A stretch of DNA of 20,897 nt from an uncultured Erysipelotrichaceae bacterium (lineage in GTDB: Bacteria > Bacillota_I > Bacilli_A > RF39 > UBA660), in the NCBI GenBank assembly GCA_951801995.1, contig CATOOY010000018.1:1-20897 (forward strand). Reading direction: 5' to 3'. Positions 7,263 to 15,165 of the stretch are shown one piece after another (the first letter of the stretch is position 1; each line of letters starts with the position of its first letter). The translations under genes and the position numbers were made by a program. A model generated the notes under the pieces. That model searched no databases and was not told where the DNA came from. It saw only the letters and a list, made by a program, of their open reading frames with translations.

Positions 7263-7883
7263 CTATTTATAAAATTTTTCTTTTAGTTCTAAAATTCTTT
7301 TATTGTAATTATTGGAAAGTGTAATAAAGGAGCCAACAACTAAAATATCTACTCCTATACAGTTTTTTACAGTATCTTTATTGATACCACCATCTACTTC
7401 TATCATAAAAGAATATTGCTTTTTGTATGCTTGTAATTTTTTTATTTTTTCTATTGTTTCTTTTATAAATGTTTGCTCTCCATATCCTGGATTTACAGCT
7501 AAAAGTAAAACCAAATCAATCTTAGGTAAATAAGGTACTACTTCTTCTATTTCTGTATTTGGATTTAAAGCTATTCCTACTTTTATTCCTTTTTCTTTTA
7601 TATAATTTATAGTGTCCTCTTTTGGACTATTATTTTCTATATGAAATGTAATATATTCTGGTTTTAAATATATATATTTATCTACTTCTTCTTTTACGTT
7701 TTCTACCATAAGATGAATATCTACTTTTTTTTCAAAAGAACTTATATTATTATAATATGATTTATTTTTGGTAAATATTCCATCTGTTACATCAAGGTGT
7801 ACGTAATCTGTTAGAGAATGATCTACTTCTTTTATTTTTGTAGGATCTTTCCAAATAGATAATAAAGAGGTACTTATTTTCAT
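7263..7883 (-). CDS. rpe: Ribulose-phosphate 3-epimerase homologue
   Basis: 206 residues, a compact TIM barrel. Family landmarks: STSLLS at the N-terminus, VHLDVTDG (metal-ligand His29, catalytic Asp31), DIHLMVEN (His57), LLLAVNPGYGEQTFI (phosphate/flexible loop), MIEVDGGI (catalytic Asp163) and VVGSFI. Rpe interconverts ribulose-5-phosphate and xylulose-5-phosphate in the pentose phosphate pathway. Some usually strict positions differ (VMDG to VTDG; FVPN to FTKN; GFGGQ to GYGEQ), so it is a divergent member and could use a related sugar phosphate. An SD AAGGTGAT precedes the ATG. As in Bacillus, an rpe gene follows rsgA, but here a plus-strand regulator gene is wedged between them. Confidence 0.85.
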   Translation of the reverse strand: MKISTSLLSIWKDPTKIKEVDHSLTDYVHLDVTDGIFTKNKSYYNNISSFEKKVDIHLMVENVKEEVDKYIYLKPEYITFHIENNSPKEDTINYIKEKGIKVGIALNPNTEIEEVVPYLPKIDLVLLLAVNPGYGEQTFIKETIEKIKKLQAYKKQYSFMIEVDGGINKDTVKNCIGVDILVVGSFITLSNNYNKRILELKEKFYK

Positions 7884-7936
7884 AGCATCACCTTTTTCAT
7901 TATAACATGCTTTTTTTATTGGTTCAAATTATATTT

Positions 7937-7965
7937 TTGTTGTACAAAAATTTATTCTCTATTCT
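7937..7965 (+). promoter_or_regulatory. Promoter of the small HTH gene
   Basis: TTGTTG, a 17-nt spacer and TATTCT, about 55 bp upstream of the chosen HTH start. An inverted repeat ATTCTC/GAGAAT (7954-7975) overlaps the -10 and could be an operator, for example for autoregulation (inference). Confidence 0.45.
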
Positions 7966-8020
7966 GATGGAGAATGGCAAGTTCTTTTATTTATGTTATG
8001 TTAAAAATGGAAGTGGTTTT

Positions 8021-8254
8021 ATGTATACTACTATCAAGGAAGTAAAAACTATAACATTTAAATTAAAAAATGTAATGGAAAAAAAAGGATATTCTAAGAA
8101 TAGACTTTGTGTGGAAACAGGGCTTCGTTTTGAAACAATTCAGGGTTATTATAAGGGAACCATTAGTCGTATTGATTTATATGTCATTTCACAATTGTGC
8201 AGAGTTTTACAATGCCAAATCCATGATATTATTGAATATAATGATAAAAACTAA
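8021..8254 (+). CDS. Small XRE/Cro-type HTH regulator
   Basis: 77 residues from the ATG at 8021, preceded by GGAAGTGG. The longer upstream frame (from 7907) overlaps the promoter and has no SD. The sequence FKLKNVMEKKGYSKNRLCVE, then TGLRFETIQGYYKG and LYVISQLCRVLQCQIHDIIE, is a compact Cro/C1-type HTH with almost nothing else, typical of stand-alone one-domain regulators. It is the only plus-strand gene in a minus-strand region and is convergent with rsgA; their stop codons overlap by 4 bp and share one terminator. Its target is unknown. Confidence 0.8.
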   Translation: MYTTIKEVKTITFKLKNVMEKKGYSKNRLCVETGLRFETIQGYYKGTISRIDLYVISQLCRVLQCQIHDIIEYNDKN

Positions 8255-8281
8255 GAATAATACTTATCATTCTTAGTTTTT
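8246..8281. terminator. Shared bidirectional terminator
   Basis: AAAAACTAAGAAT (8246-8258) and ATTCTTAGTTTTT (8269-8281) form a perfect 13-bp stem with a 10-nt loop. It contains the stop codons of both convergent genes (HTH regulator and rsgA), and T-tracts follow on both strands. Confidence 0.85.
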
Positions 8282-9108
8282 TCATGTATAAATTTTATAT
8301 AATTATCATATCTACTTTGCATAATTTCTTTTTCTTTTACTTTCTTTTTAATGATACAATCTTCTTCTTTATCATGTAAACAATCTTTGTATTTACAAGC
8401 ATCTCTATATACATTAAAGTCTATAAAATTATCTCTAATATCTATGGGTTTCATTTCGTAAAAATGAAGAGAGGAAAATCCTGGGGTATCTGCTATCATT
8501 CCATCTAACAGAATTAATAATTCTGTATGTCTTGTTGTATGTTTTCCCCTTCCCAAGGATTCTGATATTTCATTTGTCTCTAAGTGTAAAGAGGTGTCTA
8601 AATGATTTAACAAGGTGGATTTTCCTGCTCCTGTTTGTCCTGTAAATACACTTACTTTCTCTTTGAATATTTTTTTTATTTCTTCTATTTCTGTATTGAT
8701 AAAACAAGTATATCCTATCTTTTTATAATATGTAATATATTCTTTTATTCTTTCCTCTTCTTCTTTTTGTAATAAATCTAGTTTTGTGAAAATAAGAATA
8801 GGTTTTATTTTATTAAATTCAATAATTGTTAAAAGCTTATCTAATAAATTATCACTAAAATCAGGATGTTTTACACTTGTAATTACTACAGCTTGATCGA
8901 TATTTGCAATACTAGGTCTTATTAAGCTATTTTTTCTTGGAAGTATTTTTAAAATATAAAGATTTTTTTCATCAAATTCTACTATATCTCCTACAAGAGG
9001 AACTATTTTTTCATTTCTAAATTTACCTCTTGCTTTACAGATATATTTTTTTTTATTTGATAAAACTGTATAATCATTGCTGATTTGTTTGATGATTTTT
9101 CCTTCCAT
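8251..9108 (-). CDS. rsgA: Ribosome small-subunit GTPase RsgA
   Basis: 285 residues. Circularly permuted GTPase order: N-terminal OB-fold (1-65, GDIVEFDEKN), then G4 FTKLDL (107-112), G1/P-loop GQTGAGKST (157-165) and G3 DTPGF (207-211). A zinc-binding C-terminal segment follows, with Cys238, Cys243, His245 and Cys251 (CKYKDCLHDKEEDC). A GRGKHTTRHTEL switch lies between G1 and G3. RsgA helps mature the 30S subunit and releases with ribosome-dependent GTP hydrolysis; in Bacillus its relative is a substrate of the PrkC kinase encoded next to it. Its ATG overlaps the prkC stop (TAATG), the last gene of the operon. Confidence 0.97.
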   Translation of the reverse strand: MEGKIIKQISNDYTVLSNKKKYICKARGKFRNEKIVPLVGDIVEFDEKNLYILKILPRKNSLIRPSIANIDQAVVITSVKHPDFSDNLLDKLLTIIEFNKIKPILIFTKLDLLQKEEEERIKEYITYYKKIGYTCFINTEIEEIKKIFKEKVSVFTGQTGAGKSTLLNHLDTSLHLETNEISESLGRGKHTTRHTELLILLDGMIADTPGFSSLHFYEMKPIDIRDNFIDFNVYRDACKYKDCLHDKEEDCIIKKKVKEKEIMQSRYDNYIKFIHEKTKNDKYYS

Positions 9109-10847
9109 TAATTATTCCCTTCGGTATCTGGTTCTGGAGTCGTTGTCGGTTTTGGTGATTCTGTAGGTTTCGGTGTTGGTGTTGGTGTTACTTTTGGAGC
9201 TTTGGATATAGTTAACTGCAGTGTTGCTCCTTCAAACACTTCTACTCCTGGTGTTCTATTTTGTCTTATTACGATTCCTTCTTTATGGGAAGATGTTTCT
9301 TCATATGCAAATGTTACATTTATATTATTTTTGCTACAGAATTCTTTCGCATCTTCTTCTGTCCATTTGTTCATAACGAAGTCTGGGTATACAATATAAA
9401 ATTCGGGAACATAAAGTGTTATAATGTCATTTTTGGAAAGTTTTTCTCCTTCTTTTGGAGATTGTTCTATAATAATGCCTTCTTTATAAGAGGTTAAGTC
9501 ATCTACTTTTTTTGTTTCAATTGCAACGATAATGCCTTTGGCCTCTAATGATTTTTTAATTGCTTCTGCATTTTTCCCTATGTAGTTTTCTAATTCTATT
9601 TTGTCACTTCCTTTGGAAACAATTAATGTTATTTTACTTCCTTTTTTTACTTTGGCATTTTTAGCTGGATCAGTTTTAATTACTTTATTTTTTGCAACTT
9701 TTTCATCAAATTCTTTCTTTTGTTTGGTGGCTACTTTTAATCCTTTTTCTTCTAAATAAGTGGTAGCTTGTGTAATACTCATATCTTTTACATCTGGTAC
9801 TTTTACTGTTTTTTTATCTGTGATAGCTGGTAAAATAAAGAAAATAAATGAAAGAAGTCCTATTAAAGCGAATGCTACTATTGCTGCTATTTTAATTGCT
9901 TTATTGGTTTTTTTATCTTCATTTTTCTCTTTTATTTTATTTGCTTTCATCGATTTCATTACTCTTGTTTCTTCTAAATCTTGTTCTGGGTATTCATAAA
10001 CAACTCTTGCATCGTGGCTATGATCATCCTTTAAGGCTACAATTAAATCATCACGCATTTCGTTTACGCTATCATATCTGTTTTTGGGATTTTTTGCACA
10101 ACTTTTTAGAATAATATTTTCTATACTTTGTGGTATTTCTGTGTTCATTCTACATACGCTTGGTATGGTTTCTTTCATTTGTTTGATTGCTATTTCTACT
10201 GCGTTTTCTCCTTTAAATGGAAGTTTTCCTGTTAAAAGTTCATACATTAAAATTCCTAGAGAATAAATATCACTTTTTATAGTAGCTCCACTACCATTTG
10301 CTTGTTCTGGTGGAAGATAGTGTACAGACCCCATTACAGAATTGGTTTGGGTTAGTTCATTGCTATTTAATGCCATTGCAATTCCAAAATCAGTAATTTT
10401 AACTGTACCATTATCTAAAATTAGTACATTTTGTGGTTTAATGTCCCTGTGAATAATATAAGAATCATGGGCACAAATAATAGCAGATGTAAGTTGAAGC
10501 ATAATATCTACTACTTCTGATAATGTTAAGGCACCCCTTTTCTTTATTAAGTTTTTTAATGTTTTTCCATCTACGTATTCCATTACAATAAAATAGGTTC
10601 CATCATCTTCTCCCACATCATACATTTCAACAATATTGGGATGAGATAGTGAAGATGCAGAGATGGCTTCTCTTTGAAATCTTCTTACAAATTTATCATC
10701 TCCTGCTAGATCTCCTCTTAATACTTTTACAGCTACATCACGGTCTAATATTACATCATGGGCAAGATATACATTGGCCATACCACCTTCGCCTATCATA
10801 CGCAAAATTTGATAACGGTCGTTTATTTTTTGCCCTTTTACAATCAT
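9108..10847 (-). CDS. prkC: PASTA-domain Ser/Thr protein kinase (PrkC/PknB)
   Basis: 579 residues. The kinase domain covers about 12-270: GEGGMANVY (19-27), Lys41, Glu60, HRDIKPQN (133-140), DFG (153-155), and SVHYLPPEQ at the end of the activation segment. A juxtamembrane basic linker is followed by one membrane helix (about 317-342). Three extracellular PASTA repeats follow (about 346-413, 414-481, 482-549), which in this family bind muropeptides or lipid II and couple cell-wall state to phosphorylation. The protein ends in a Pro/Thr-rich tail of about 25 residues (TPTPTPKPTESPKPTTTPEP), possibly a wall-spanning or glycosylated linker. A strong SD, AAAGGAGG, precedes ATG. It overlaps stp by 4 bp upstream and rsgA by 1 bp downstream. 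Confidence 0.97.
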   Translation of the reverse strand: MIVKGQKINDRYQILRMIGEGGMANVYLAHDVILDRDVAVKVLRGDLAGDDKFVRRFQREAISASSLSHPNIVEMYDVGEDDGTYFIVMEYVDGKTLKNLIKKRGALTLSEVVDIMLQLTSAIICAHDSYIIHRDIKPQNVLILDNGTVKITDFGIAMALNSNELTQTNSVMGSVHYLPPEQANGSGATIKSDIYSLGILMYELLTGKLPFKGENAVEIAIKQMKETIPSVCRMNTEIPQSIENIILKSCAKNPKNRYDSVNEMRDDLIVALKDDHSHDARVVYEYPEQDLEETRVMKSMKANKIKEKNEDKKTNKAIKIAAIVAFALIGLLSFIFFILPAITDKKTVKVPDVKDMSITQATTYLEEKGLKVATKQKKEFDEKVAKNKVIKTDPAKNAKVKKGSKITLIVSKGSDKIELENYIGKNAEAIKKSLEAKGIIVAIETKKVDDLTSYKEGIIIEQSPKEGEKLSKNDIITLYVPEFYIVYPDFVMNKWTEEDAKEFCSKNNINVTFAYEETSSHKEGIVIRQNRTPGVEVFEGATLQLTISKAPKVTPTPTPKPTESPKPTTTPEPDTEGNN

Positions 10848-11587
10848 AATAAATCCTCCTTTGCAAGCAATAATGCTACTGAGATATTGTCGTTTCCTCC
10901 TCTATTATTGCTTTTATAAATCAATTTACGTACTTTCTCTTCTATTGTTAAGTCTTCTGCTAATACTTTATCAATTTGCTCATTTTCAAGCATATTGGTT
11001 AGTCCATCGCTACAAAGTAAAATTCCATCTATTTCTTCTTTTTCTACTGAAAAGATATCCATTTCTACTTTACTTCCTGCTCCCAGTGCTTTCATAAGTA
11101 CATTTTTTCTTGGATGTTCTTTGGCTTCTTCTTCTGTTAATTCTCCTGATTTTACTAATAGGTTTACTAAGGTATGATCACTTGTAATTTTGTGTAATTT
11201 ATGTTTTTTGATAGCAAATCCTGAAGAGTCTCCTATATTTCCAAATAGTAGAAAACTTTTTGTTAAAACAGAGATTACTAGAGTAGTTCCCATACCTGTA
11301 CTTTCTGGATTTTCTTCTGTGTATTTATAAATTAAGCTATTTACTTCACTTACTACTTCTTTTATCCACTGAATAGCGTCTTCTTTATTGCCTACACTTC
11401 CCATGTCTTTGAATCTTTTTCCAATATGGGAAATGGCGATAGAGGAAGCAACTTCTCCTGCTTTATGTCCCCCCATTCCATCTGCAACTGCCATTAAAAT
11501 TTCTCCTGACATATTTTTACTAATTAAAACACTATCTTCGTTATGATCTCTTACTTTTCCTGGATCTGTTAAATAAAAATAATCCAT
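10844..11587 (-). CDS. stp: PP2C-type Ser/Thr phosphatase Stp/PrpC
   Basis: 247 residues, one complete PPM/PP2C domain. Metal-binding motifs: RDHNEDS (13-19), VADGMGGHKAGEVAS (34-48), GNIGDSSG, LLCSDGLTNM and GGNDNISV near the C-terminus. It removes phosphate from Ser/Thr residues and reverses the neighbouring PASTA kinase, the standard Firmicutes pairing. A strong SD, GAGGAGGG, precedes the start. The start overlaps the rlmN stop (TAATG) and its stop overlaps the kinase start, so phosphatase and kinase are made in a coupled ratio. Confidence 0.96.
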   Translation of the reverse strand: MDYFYLTDPGKVRDHNEDSVLISKNMSGEILMAVADGMGGHKAGEVASSIAISHIGKRFKDMGSVGNKEDAIQWIKEVVSEVNSLIYKYTEENPESTGMGTTLVISVLTKSFLLFGNIGDSSGFAIKKHKLHKITSDHTLVNLLVKSGELTEEEAKEHPRKNVLMKALGAGSKVEMDIFSVEKEEIDGILLCSDGLTNMLENEQIDKVLAEDLTIEEKVRKLIYKSNNRGGNDNISVALLLAKEDLL

Positions 11588-12612
11588 TATTTTCCCTCCT
11601 CATAATTTGCTCTTAACTGTCCACATGCTGCTGATACTTTTGAACCAAATTCTTTTCTTATGGTAACTTGTATGTGTTCTTTTTTTAGAATATCATAAAA
11701 TGCTAGAATGGAATCACTACTACTTTTTTTATAATCGATATGACTTGTTTCATTATATGGTATTAAATTAATATAACAATTCATATTTTTTACTAAATTC
11801 ACAAGTTCATAAGCACATTTTTTGGTATCGTTTACTCCTTGTAACATAATATATTCAAATGTGAGTCTACGATTCGTTTTTTGTATATATTTTTGTAATA
11901 CTTTCATTAATTCTTTTAATGGGTATGCTTTATTGATTGGCATGATTTTTGTTCTTAATTCATCTGTCGGTGCGTGCAAAGAAATGGCTAAGTTTACTTG
12001 TTTTCCATCTTCTATAAAGTTTTCTATTTTAGGTATAATTCCACATGTAGATACTGTAATGTGTCTAGATCCTAGTCCAATGCCTTTTCCTTCATTTAAT
12101 ATATGAATAAAGGTAATTACATTTTCATAATTATCAAATGGTTCTCCTATTCCCATTAATACGACATGTGTTATTTTCTTTTTTTCTAGTTTTTCTATTT
12201 GAAGATATTGTAAAACCATTTCTTCTATATTTAAATTTCGTACCTTTTTGAGTCTTCCACTTTCACAAAAGGTACATCCCATATTGCATCCTACTTGTGT
12301 TGAGATACATAAGCTATTTCCATAATCATGAAACATCAAAACAGCTTCTACTTTGCTTTTATCTATTAATTCAAATAGATATTTATGTACATCTTTATCC
12401 TTTTCTATTTTTAATACTTTTAATTGGGTAAAGGTAAGATCCTTTTTCAATATTTCTCTTACTTCTTTTTTGATATTTGTCATTTCCATAAAAGATGTTA
12501 CTCTTTTTCGGTAGAGCCAATCGTAGATTTGTTCTGCTTTAAATGGTTTATACCCTTTTTCTATACAATATTTTTTTAGTTTTTCTAATGTAAATCTATA
12601 TATATTTTCCAT
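11587..12612 (-). CDS. rlmN: 23S rRNA (A2503-C2)/tRNA methyltransferase RlmN
   Basis: 341 residues, a radical-SAM enzyme. The cluster-binding CxxxCxxC is CNMGCTFC (Cys109, 113, 116). The two methyl-transfer cysteines are present as Cys102 (LCISTQVGC) and Cys330 (SAACGQL). MGIGEPFDNY supplies the SAM-binding GEP motif. The N-terminal helical domain is intact (YKPFKAEQIYDWLYRK). The motif after the cluster is CESGRLKKVRNL, less common than CATG or CSTG, which marks a sub-clade. It methylates C2 of A2503 in 23S rRNA and A37 of some tRNAs. First gene of the rlmN-stp-prkC-rsgA operon. Confidence 0.95.
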   Translation of the reverse strand: MENIYRFTLEKLKKYCIEKGYKPFKAEQIYDWLYRKRVTSFMEMTNIKKEVREILKKDLTFTQLKVLKIEKDKDVHKYLFELIDKSKVEAVLMFHDYGNSLCISTQVGCNMGCTFCESGRLKKVRNLNIEEMVLQYLQIEKLEKKKITHVVLMGIGEPFDNYENVITFIHILNEGKGIGLGSRHITVSTCGIIPKIENFIEDGKQVNLAISLHAPTDELRTKIMPINKAYPLKELMKVLQKYIQKTNRRLTFEYIMLQGVNDTKKCAYELVNLVKNMNCYINLIPYNETSHIDYKKSSSDSILAFYDILKKEHIQVTIRKEFGSKVSAACGQLRANYEEGK

Positions 12613-12630
12613 ACCTACACCCTATTTTAT

Positions 12631-12636
12631 ATTATA
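12631..12636 (-). promoter_or_regulatory. -10 element of the rlmN-stp-prkC-rsgA operon
   Basis: The minus strand has a perfect TATAAT 18 nt before the rlmN ATG, which gives a leader of only about a dozen nucleotides carrying the TAGGGTG SD. The -35 region is T-rich and does not match the consensus well. Confidence 0.5.
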
Positions 12637-12744
12637 ACAAAAAAAAAAGAAAAATCATAGTTTAAAATGATATAAACTTATTTTCTATTCATAGAAATAT
12701 TAAGTGTCTACACATTTTACCTAAAGTGTAAGTTTTTATATATT

Positions 12745-13668
12745 TCATAATAACATATTTGAATTCTTATAATCCATATACGTTCCATGTTCACAATGAT
12801 TATAAAATTCCTGAACAGAAATATGATATTTTGGCTTTTTATATTCATATAATACTAGATTTTCTGCAATATAATTATTATCTAACTCATATTTTATAAA
12901 TTTATCTCTTATATCAATGAATAGTTCCTTTATAGAGTTATATTCATGAATCCCTTTAAATTTTTCCCATGAATGCTCAAACCAATAATATTTATTATTT
13001 TTTTCAAATGTTAAAAATGTATGTGTTGGACATTTATTTCCATCATAATGAACTAAAAAATAAGTTTTAATATTCCAATCATTTCCTTTAAAATAATATC
13101 TTTCAAGTTCTACTTGATCCCAACATACTCCAATTTTATTTTTTATAATTTCGTTAGGAGATTGCAATATATAATTATCTGAATATGTTTCATCTACTAA
13201 AGTATGTCTTTTATTCTCTTTGTCAATCCAGCCATATGCAATATTTTTCATTAAATCCATTATTTCAAATTCATCATAATAATTCCATATATTTAATTGC
13301 CCTTTTGCTTTAATAGGTTTTTCTAATGGTGTTATATTTTCTAATATCCAAGCATATCTTCCTTCTTCATATTTTCCACAAATATATTCTTTATAATTAT
13401 TTTTTTTCATACTTTCTACATATTCTTTTGACATATAAATGCAATCAACTAAATTACACTTACAAATTATATAACTAAAATTAAGTGGAATATTACCTAC
13501 AAGGGACATAAATTCTTTATCTTCTTTCCAATTTTTAGGAATAGGGGTTGCACTAGCATGAATATATAATTCACCACGATAATTGGTTTTCCAATTTCTA
13601 GTTTCAACTAACTTCTTTTTTTCTTTTATTAAAGTTGCACATGGCTCAGTTAAACTTAATACCTTCAT
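12745..13668 (-). CDS. ASCH domain fused to a transglutaminase-like domain
   Basis: 307 residues in two parts. Residues 1-130 are an ASCH domain (MKVLSLTEPCATLIKEKKKL, ETRNWKTNYRGELYIHASAT, EEGRYAWILENITPLEKPIK, AKGQLNIWNY), a PUA-like fold that in characterised members binds RNA or modified nucleosides. Residues 135-295 look like a transglutaminase/papain-like fold: KIGVCWDQVELERYYF (Cys182), THTFLTFEKNNKYYWFEHSW (His216, Glu231), matching a Cys-His-acid triad. The acidic residue assignment is tentative. An SD GGATGAT precedes the ATG. The gene stands alone between rlmN and tRNA-Thr. The combined function is unknown; a nucleic-acid-linked peptidase, amidase or deamidase is only a guess. Confidence 0.75.
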   Translation of the reverse strand: MKVLSLTEPCATLIKEKKKLVETRNWKTNYRGELYIHASATPIPKNWKEDKEFMSLVGNIPLNFSYIICKCNLVDCIYMSKEYVESMKKNNYKEYICGKYEEGRYAWILENITPLEKPIKAKGQLNIWNYYDEFEIMDLMKNIAYGWIDKENKRHTLVDETYSDNYILQSPNEIIKNKIGVCWDQVELERYYFKGNDWNIKTYFLVHYDGNKCPTHTFLTFEKNNKYYWFEHSWEKFKGIHEYNSIKELFIDIRDKFIKYELDNNYIAENLVLYEYKKPKYHISVQEFYNHCEHGTYMDYKNSNMLL

Positions 13669-13725
13669 TTGCTATCATCCTTAAATTATTTTATAAAAAT
13701 TATATTATAAACTTAAGCATATTAA

Positions 13726-13763
13726 AAACTTGAATTCCTAGAATAACTAGAAAACTCGAGTTT
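13726..13763 (-). terminator. Terminator downstream of tRNA-Thr
   Basis: On the minus strand AAACTCGAGTT pairs with AATTCAAGTTT (10 of 11, one G-U) around an inner CTAG/CTAG hairpin, followed by T residues, about 10 nt past the tRNA CCA. Confidence 0.6.
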
Positions 13764-13773
13764 CCTATCAATA

Positions 13774-13847
13774 TGGTGCCGAATGTAGGAATCGAACCTA
13801 CAGCTAATCATTACGAGTGACTTGTTTTACCACTAAACTAATTCGGC
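13774..13847 (-). tRNA. tRNA-Thr (CGU)
   Basis: 74-nt cloverleaf. Acceptor GCCGAAT/ATTCGGC, D arm GTTT-AGTGGTA-AAAC, anticodon stem AGTCA/TGATT with loop CTCGTAA giving anticodon CGU (reads ACG), T arm TGTAGG-TTCGATT-CCTACA, CCA encoded. Confidence 0.95.
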
Positions 13848-13865
13848 ATATTTCAATATATTTTT

Positions 13866-13871
13866 ATTGTA
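13866..13871 (-). promoter_or_regulatory. Extended -10 of tRNA-Thr
   Basis: The minus strand reads TGATACAAT, an extended -10 (TGn plus TACAAT), 18 nt before the mature tRNA 5' end. No good -35 is visible in the T-rich upstream stretch. Confidence 0.45.
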
Positions 13872-13944
13872 TCACATAATAAAAATAAAAAAATAGTAAA
13901 ATTTTTGTTTTCTTTCTTTTATTTGTTTTTTTCTATATATTATC

Positions 13945-13974
13945 TTGCAAAAAAAGAAGTGGGCATGTTACAAT
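13945..13974 (+). promoter_or_regulatory. Promoter of the HEAT/GT2 operon
   Basis: TTGCAA, an 18-nt spacer, then TACAAT, with a predicted transcript start near 13981. The AGGAGG ribosome site at about 14003 follows. This rules out the longer upstream reading of the HEAT gene. Confidence 0.55.
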
Positions 13975-14016
13975 ATTGATAACAAAAGTACTAGATACTT
14001 GCAGGAGGTTTGTTGT

Positions 14017-15165
14017 ATGGAGTATATTCAGTTTGTTATTTATGTATATCTTTTTATTATCATTTTCTTTATTTCTTTTTATGTTTCTATTTTTATAAAA
14101 GAAAAAATTATGTATCAAAAATATCATCAGAAGAAAAGAGTCTATAAAGAAATTATTACAAAAGAAATCAATAATATGACAAAGAAACAAATATTTTCTG
14201 ATAATCATATTTGTTTTCTACAAAAAGAACTTATCAATATCAATCATTTACTTCTATTTGAAGAAATACTTATAGATTTAGAGAAAAAAAACAAAAAAGA
14301 AGTTATGAATTATTGTATGAAAATTTCTAGTGCTTTTTCCTTCTTAATACGAAATTATAGAAGAAAAAGTTCTATGGAAAAAGCATATTTTACTTATGTT
14401 TTATCTATGTTTCCTATGCTTATGCATCATAATGATAATTTAGTAGATTATGCGATGATGAGTTTTGTATTTGATCCTTCTATCTATTGTCGCGAGAATG
14501 CTATGCTTTTCTTTTTCCATAAAGGTTCTTCTAGACAAGTTATTTATTCTCTTAAAAAAATTAATAAAAGAAATTTATATTATAGCCCCAAGTTGCTAGC
14601 AGATGATTTACTTCAATTTTCTGGAAATCATGAAGAATTAGCTTCCCTACTTTTAGAGGAATTCAATGATTTTTCTATTCGTTTTCAAATTGCTATTCTT
14701 CACTATATTCGACTTAAAGGAATTGATAGAAAAGAAGACTTATATCAAAAACTTCTCAGCAAAAAATATGATAAAGAAGTAGAATTAGCTATCATTCGTT
14801 ATTTTGCTCGTTATAAATATGATAAAGTTTTAAAAGAGCTTTTACATTTTATGCATAATAAAAATGCTTATGATTTTGAATATCGTATTGTTACAGCATT
14901 TGCTCTAGCTACTTATGATACAAAAGAAGTGAGAAAAGTACTTATCCATAGTTTAGCTGATTGTAATTGGTATGTTCGTAAAAATGCAGCAAATTCTTTA
15001 GTGAAGATGAATGTATCTATTGAAGAATTAAAGCAAAGCCTTACTACAGAAGATACATATGCTAGAGAAATGCTACAAAGTATTTGGGAAGAGAAACTTT
15101 TTTCTGAGGATACTTCTAAAACAAAGAAAGGAACAGATTTATATGCAGTACATGTTTCCGTATAA
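14017..15165 (+). CDS. Membrane-anchored HEAT-repeat protein
   Basis: 382 residues from the ATG at 14017, 8 nt after AGGAGG. One N-terminal membrane helix (YIQFVIYVYLFIIIFFISFY) is followed by an all-helical cytoplasmic domain. The helical pairs fit HEAT/armadillo-like repeats: FVFDPSIYCRENAMLFFFHK, EFNDFSIRFQIAILHYIRLK, the ELAIIRYFARY block, FEYRIVTAFALATY, and most clearly LADCNWYVRKNAANSLVKM. Such proteins act as scaffolds. The downstream GT2 gene starts inside its last codons, so the two products are probably partners. HEAT-GT2 pairs are known from Firmicutes exopolysaccharide-type loci (general knowledge, not checked here). Confidence 0.75.
   Translation: MEYIQFVIYVYLFIIIFFISFYVSIFIKEKIMYQKYHQKKRVYKEIITKEINNMTKKQIFSDNHICFLQKELININHLLLFEEILIDLEKKNKKEVMNYCMKISSAFSFLIRNYRRKSSMEKAYFTYVLSMFPMLMHHNDNLVDYAMMSFVFDPSIYCRENAMLFFFHKGSSRQVIYSLKKINKRNLYYSPKLLADDLLQFSGNHEELASLLLEEFNDFSIRFQIAILHYIRLKGIDRKEDLYQKLLSKKYDKEVELAIIRYFARYKYDKVLKELLHFMHNKNAYDFEYRIVTAFALATYDTKEVRKVLIHSLADCNWYVRKNAANSLVKMNVSIEELKQSLTTEDTYAREMLQSIWEEKLFSEDTSKTKKGTDLYAVHVSV

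Noticed and set aside
7907..8020. N-terminal extension of the HTH gene
   Set aside because: It overlaps the promoter, has no SD, and adds a non-homologous hydrophobic stretch.
13945..14016. Longer start of the HEAT-repeat gene
   Set aside because: The extension coincides with the -35/-10 elements, and a clear AGGAGG serves the later ATG.
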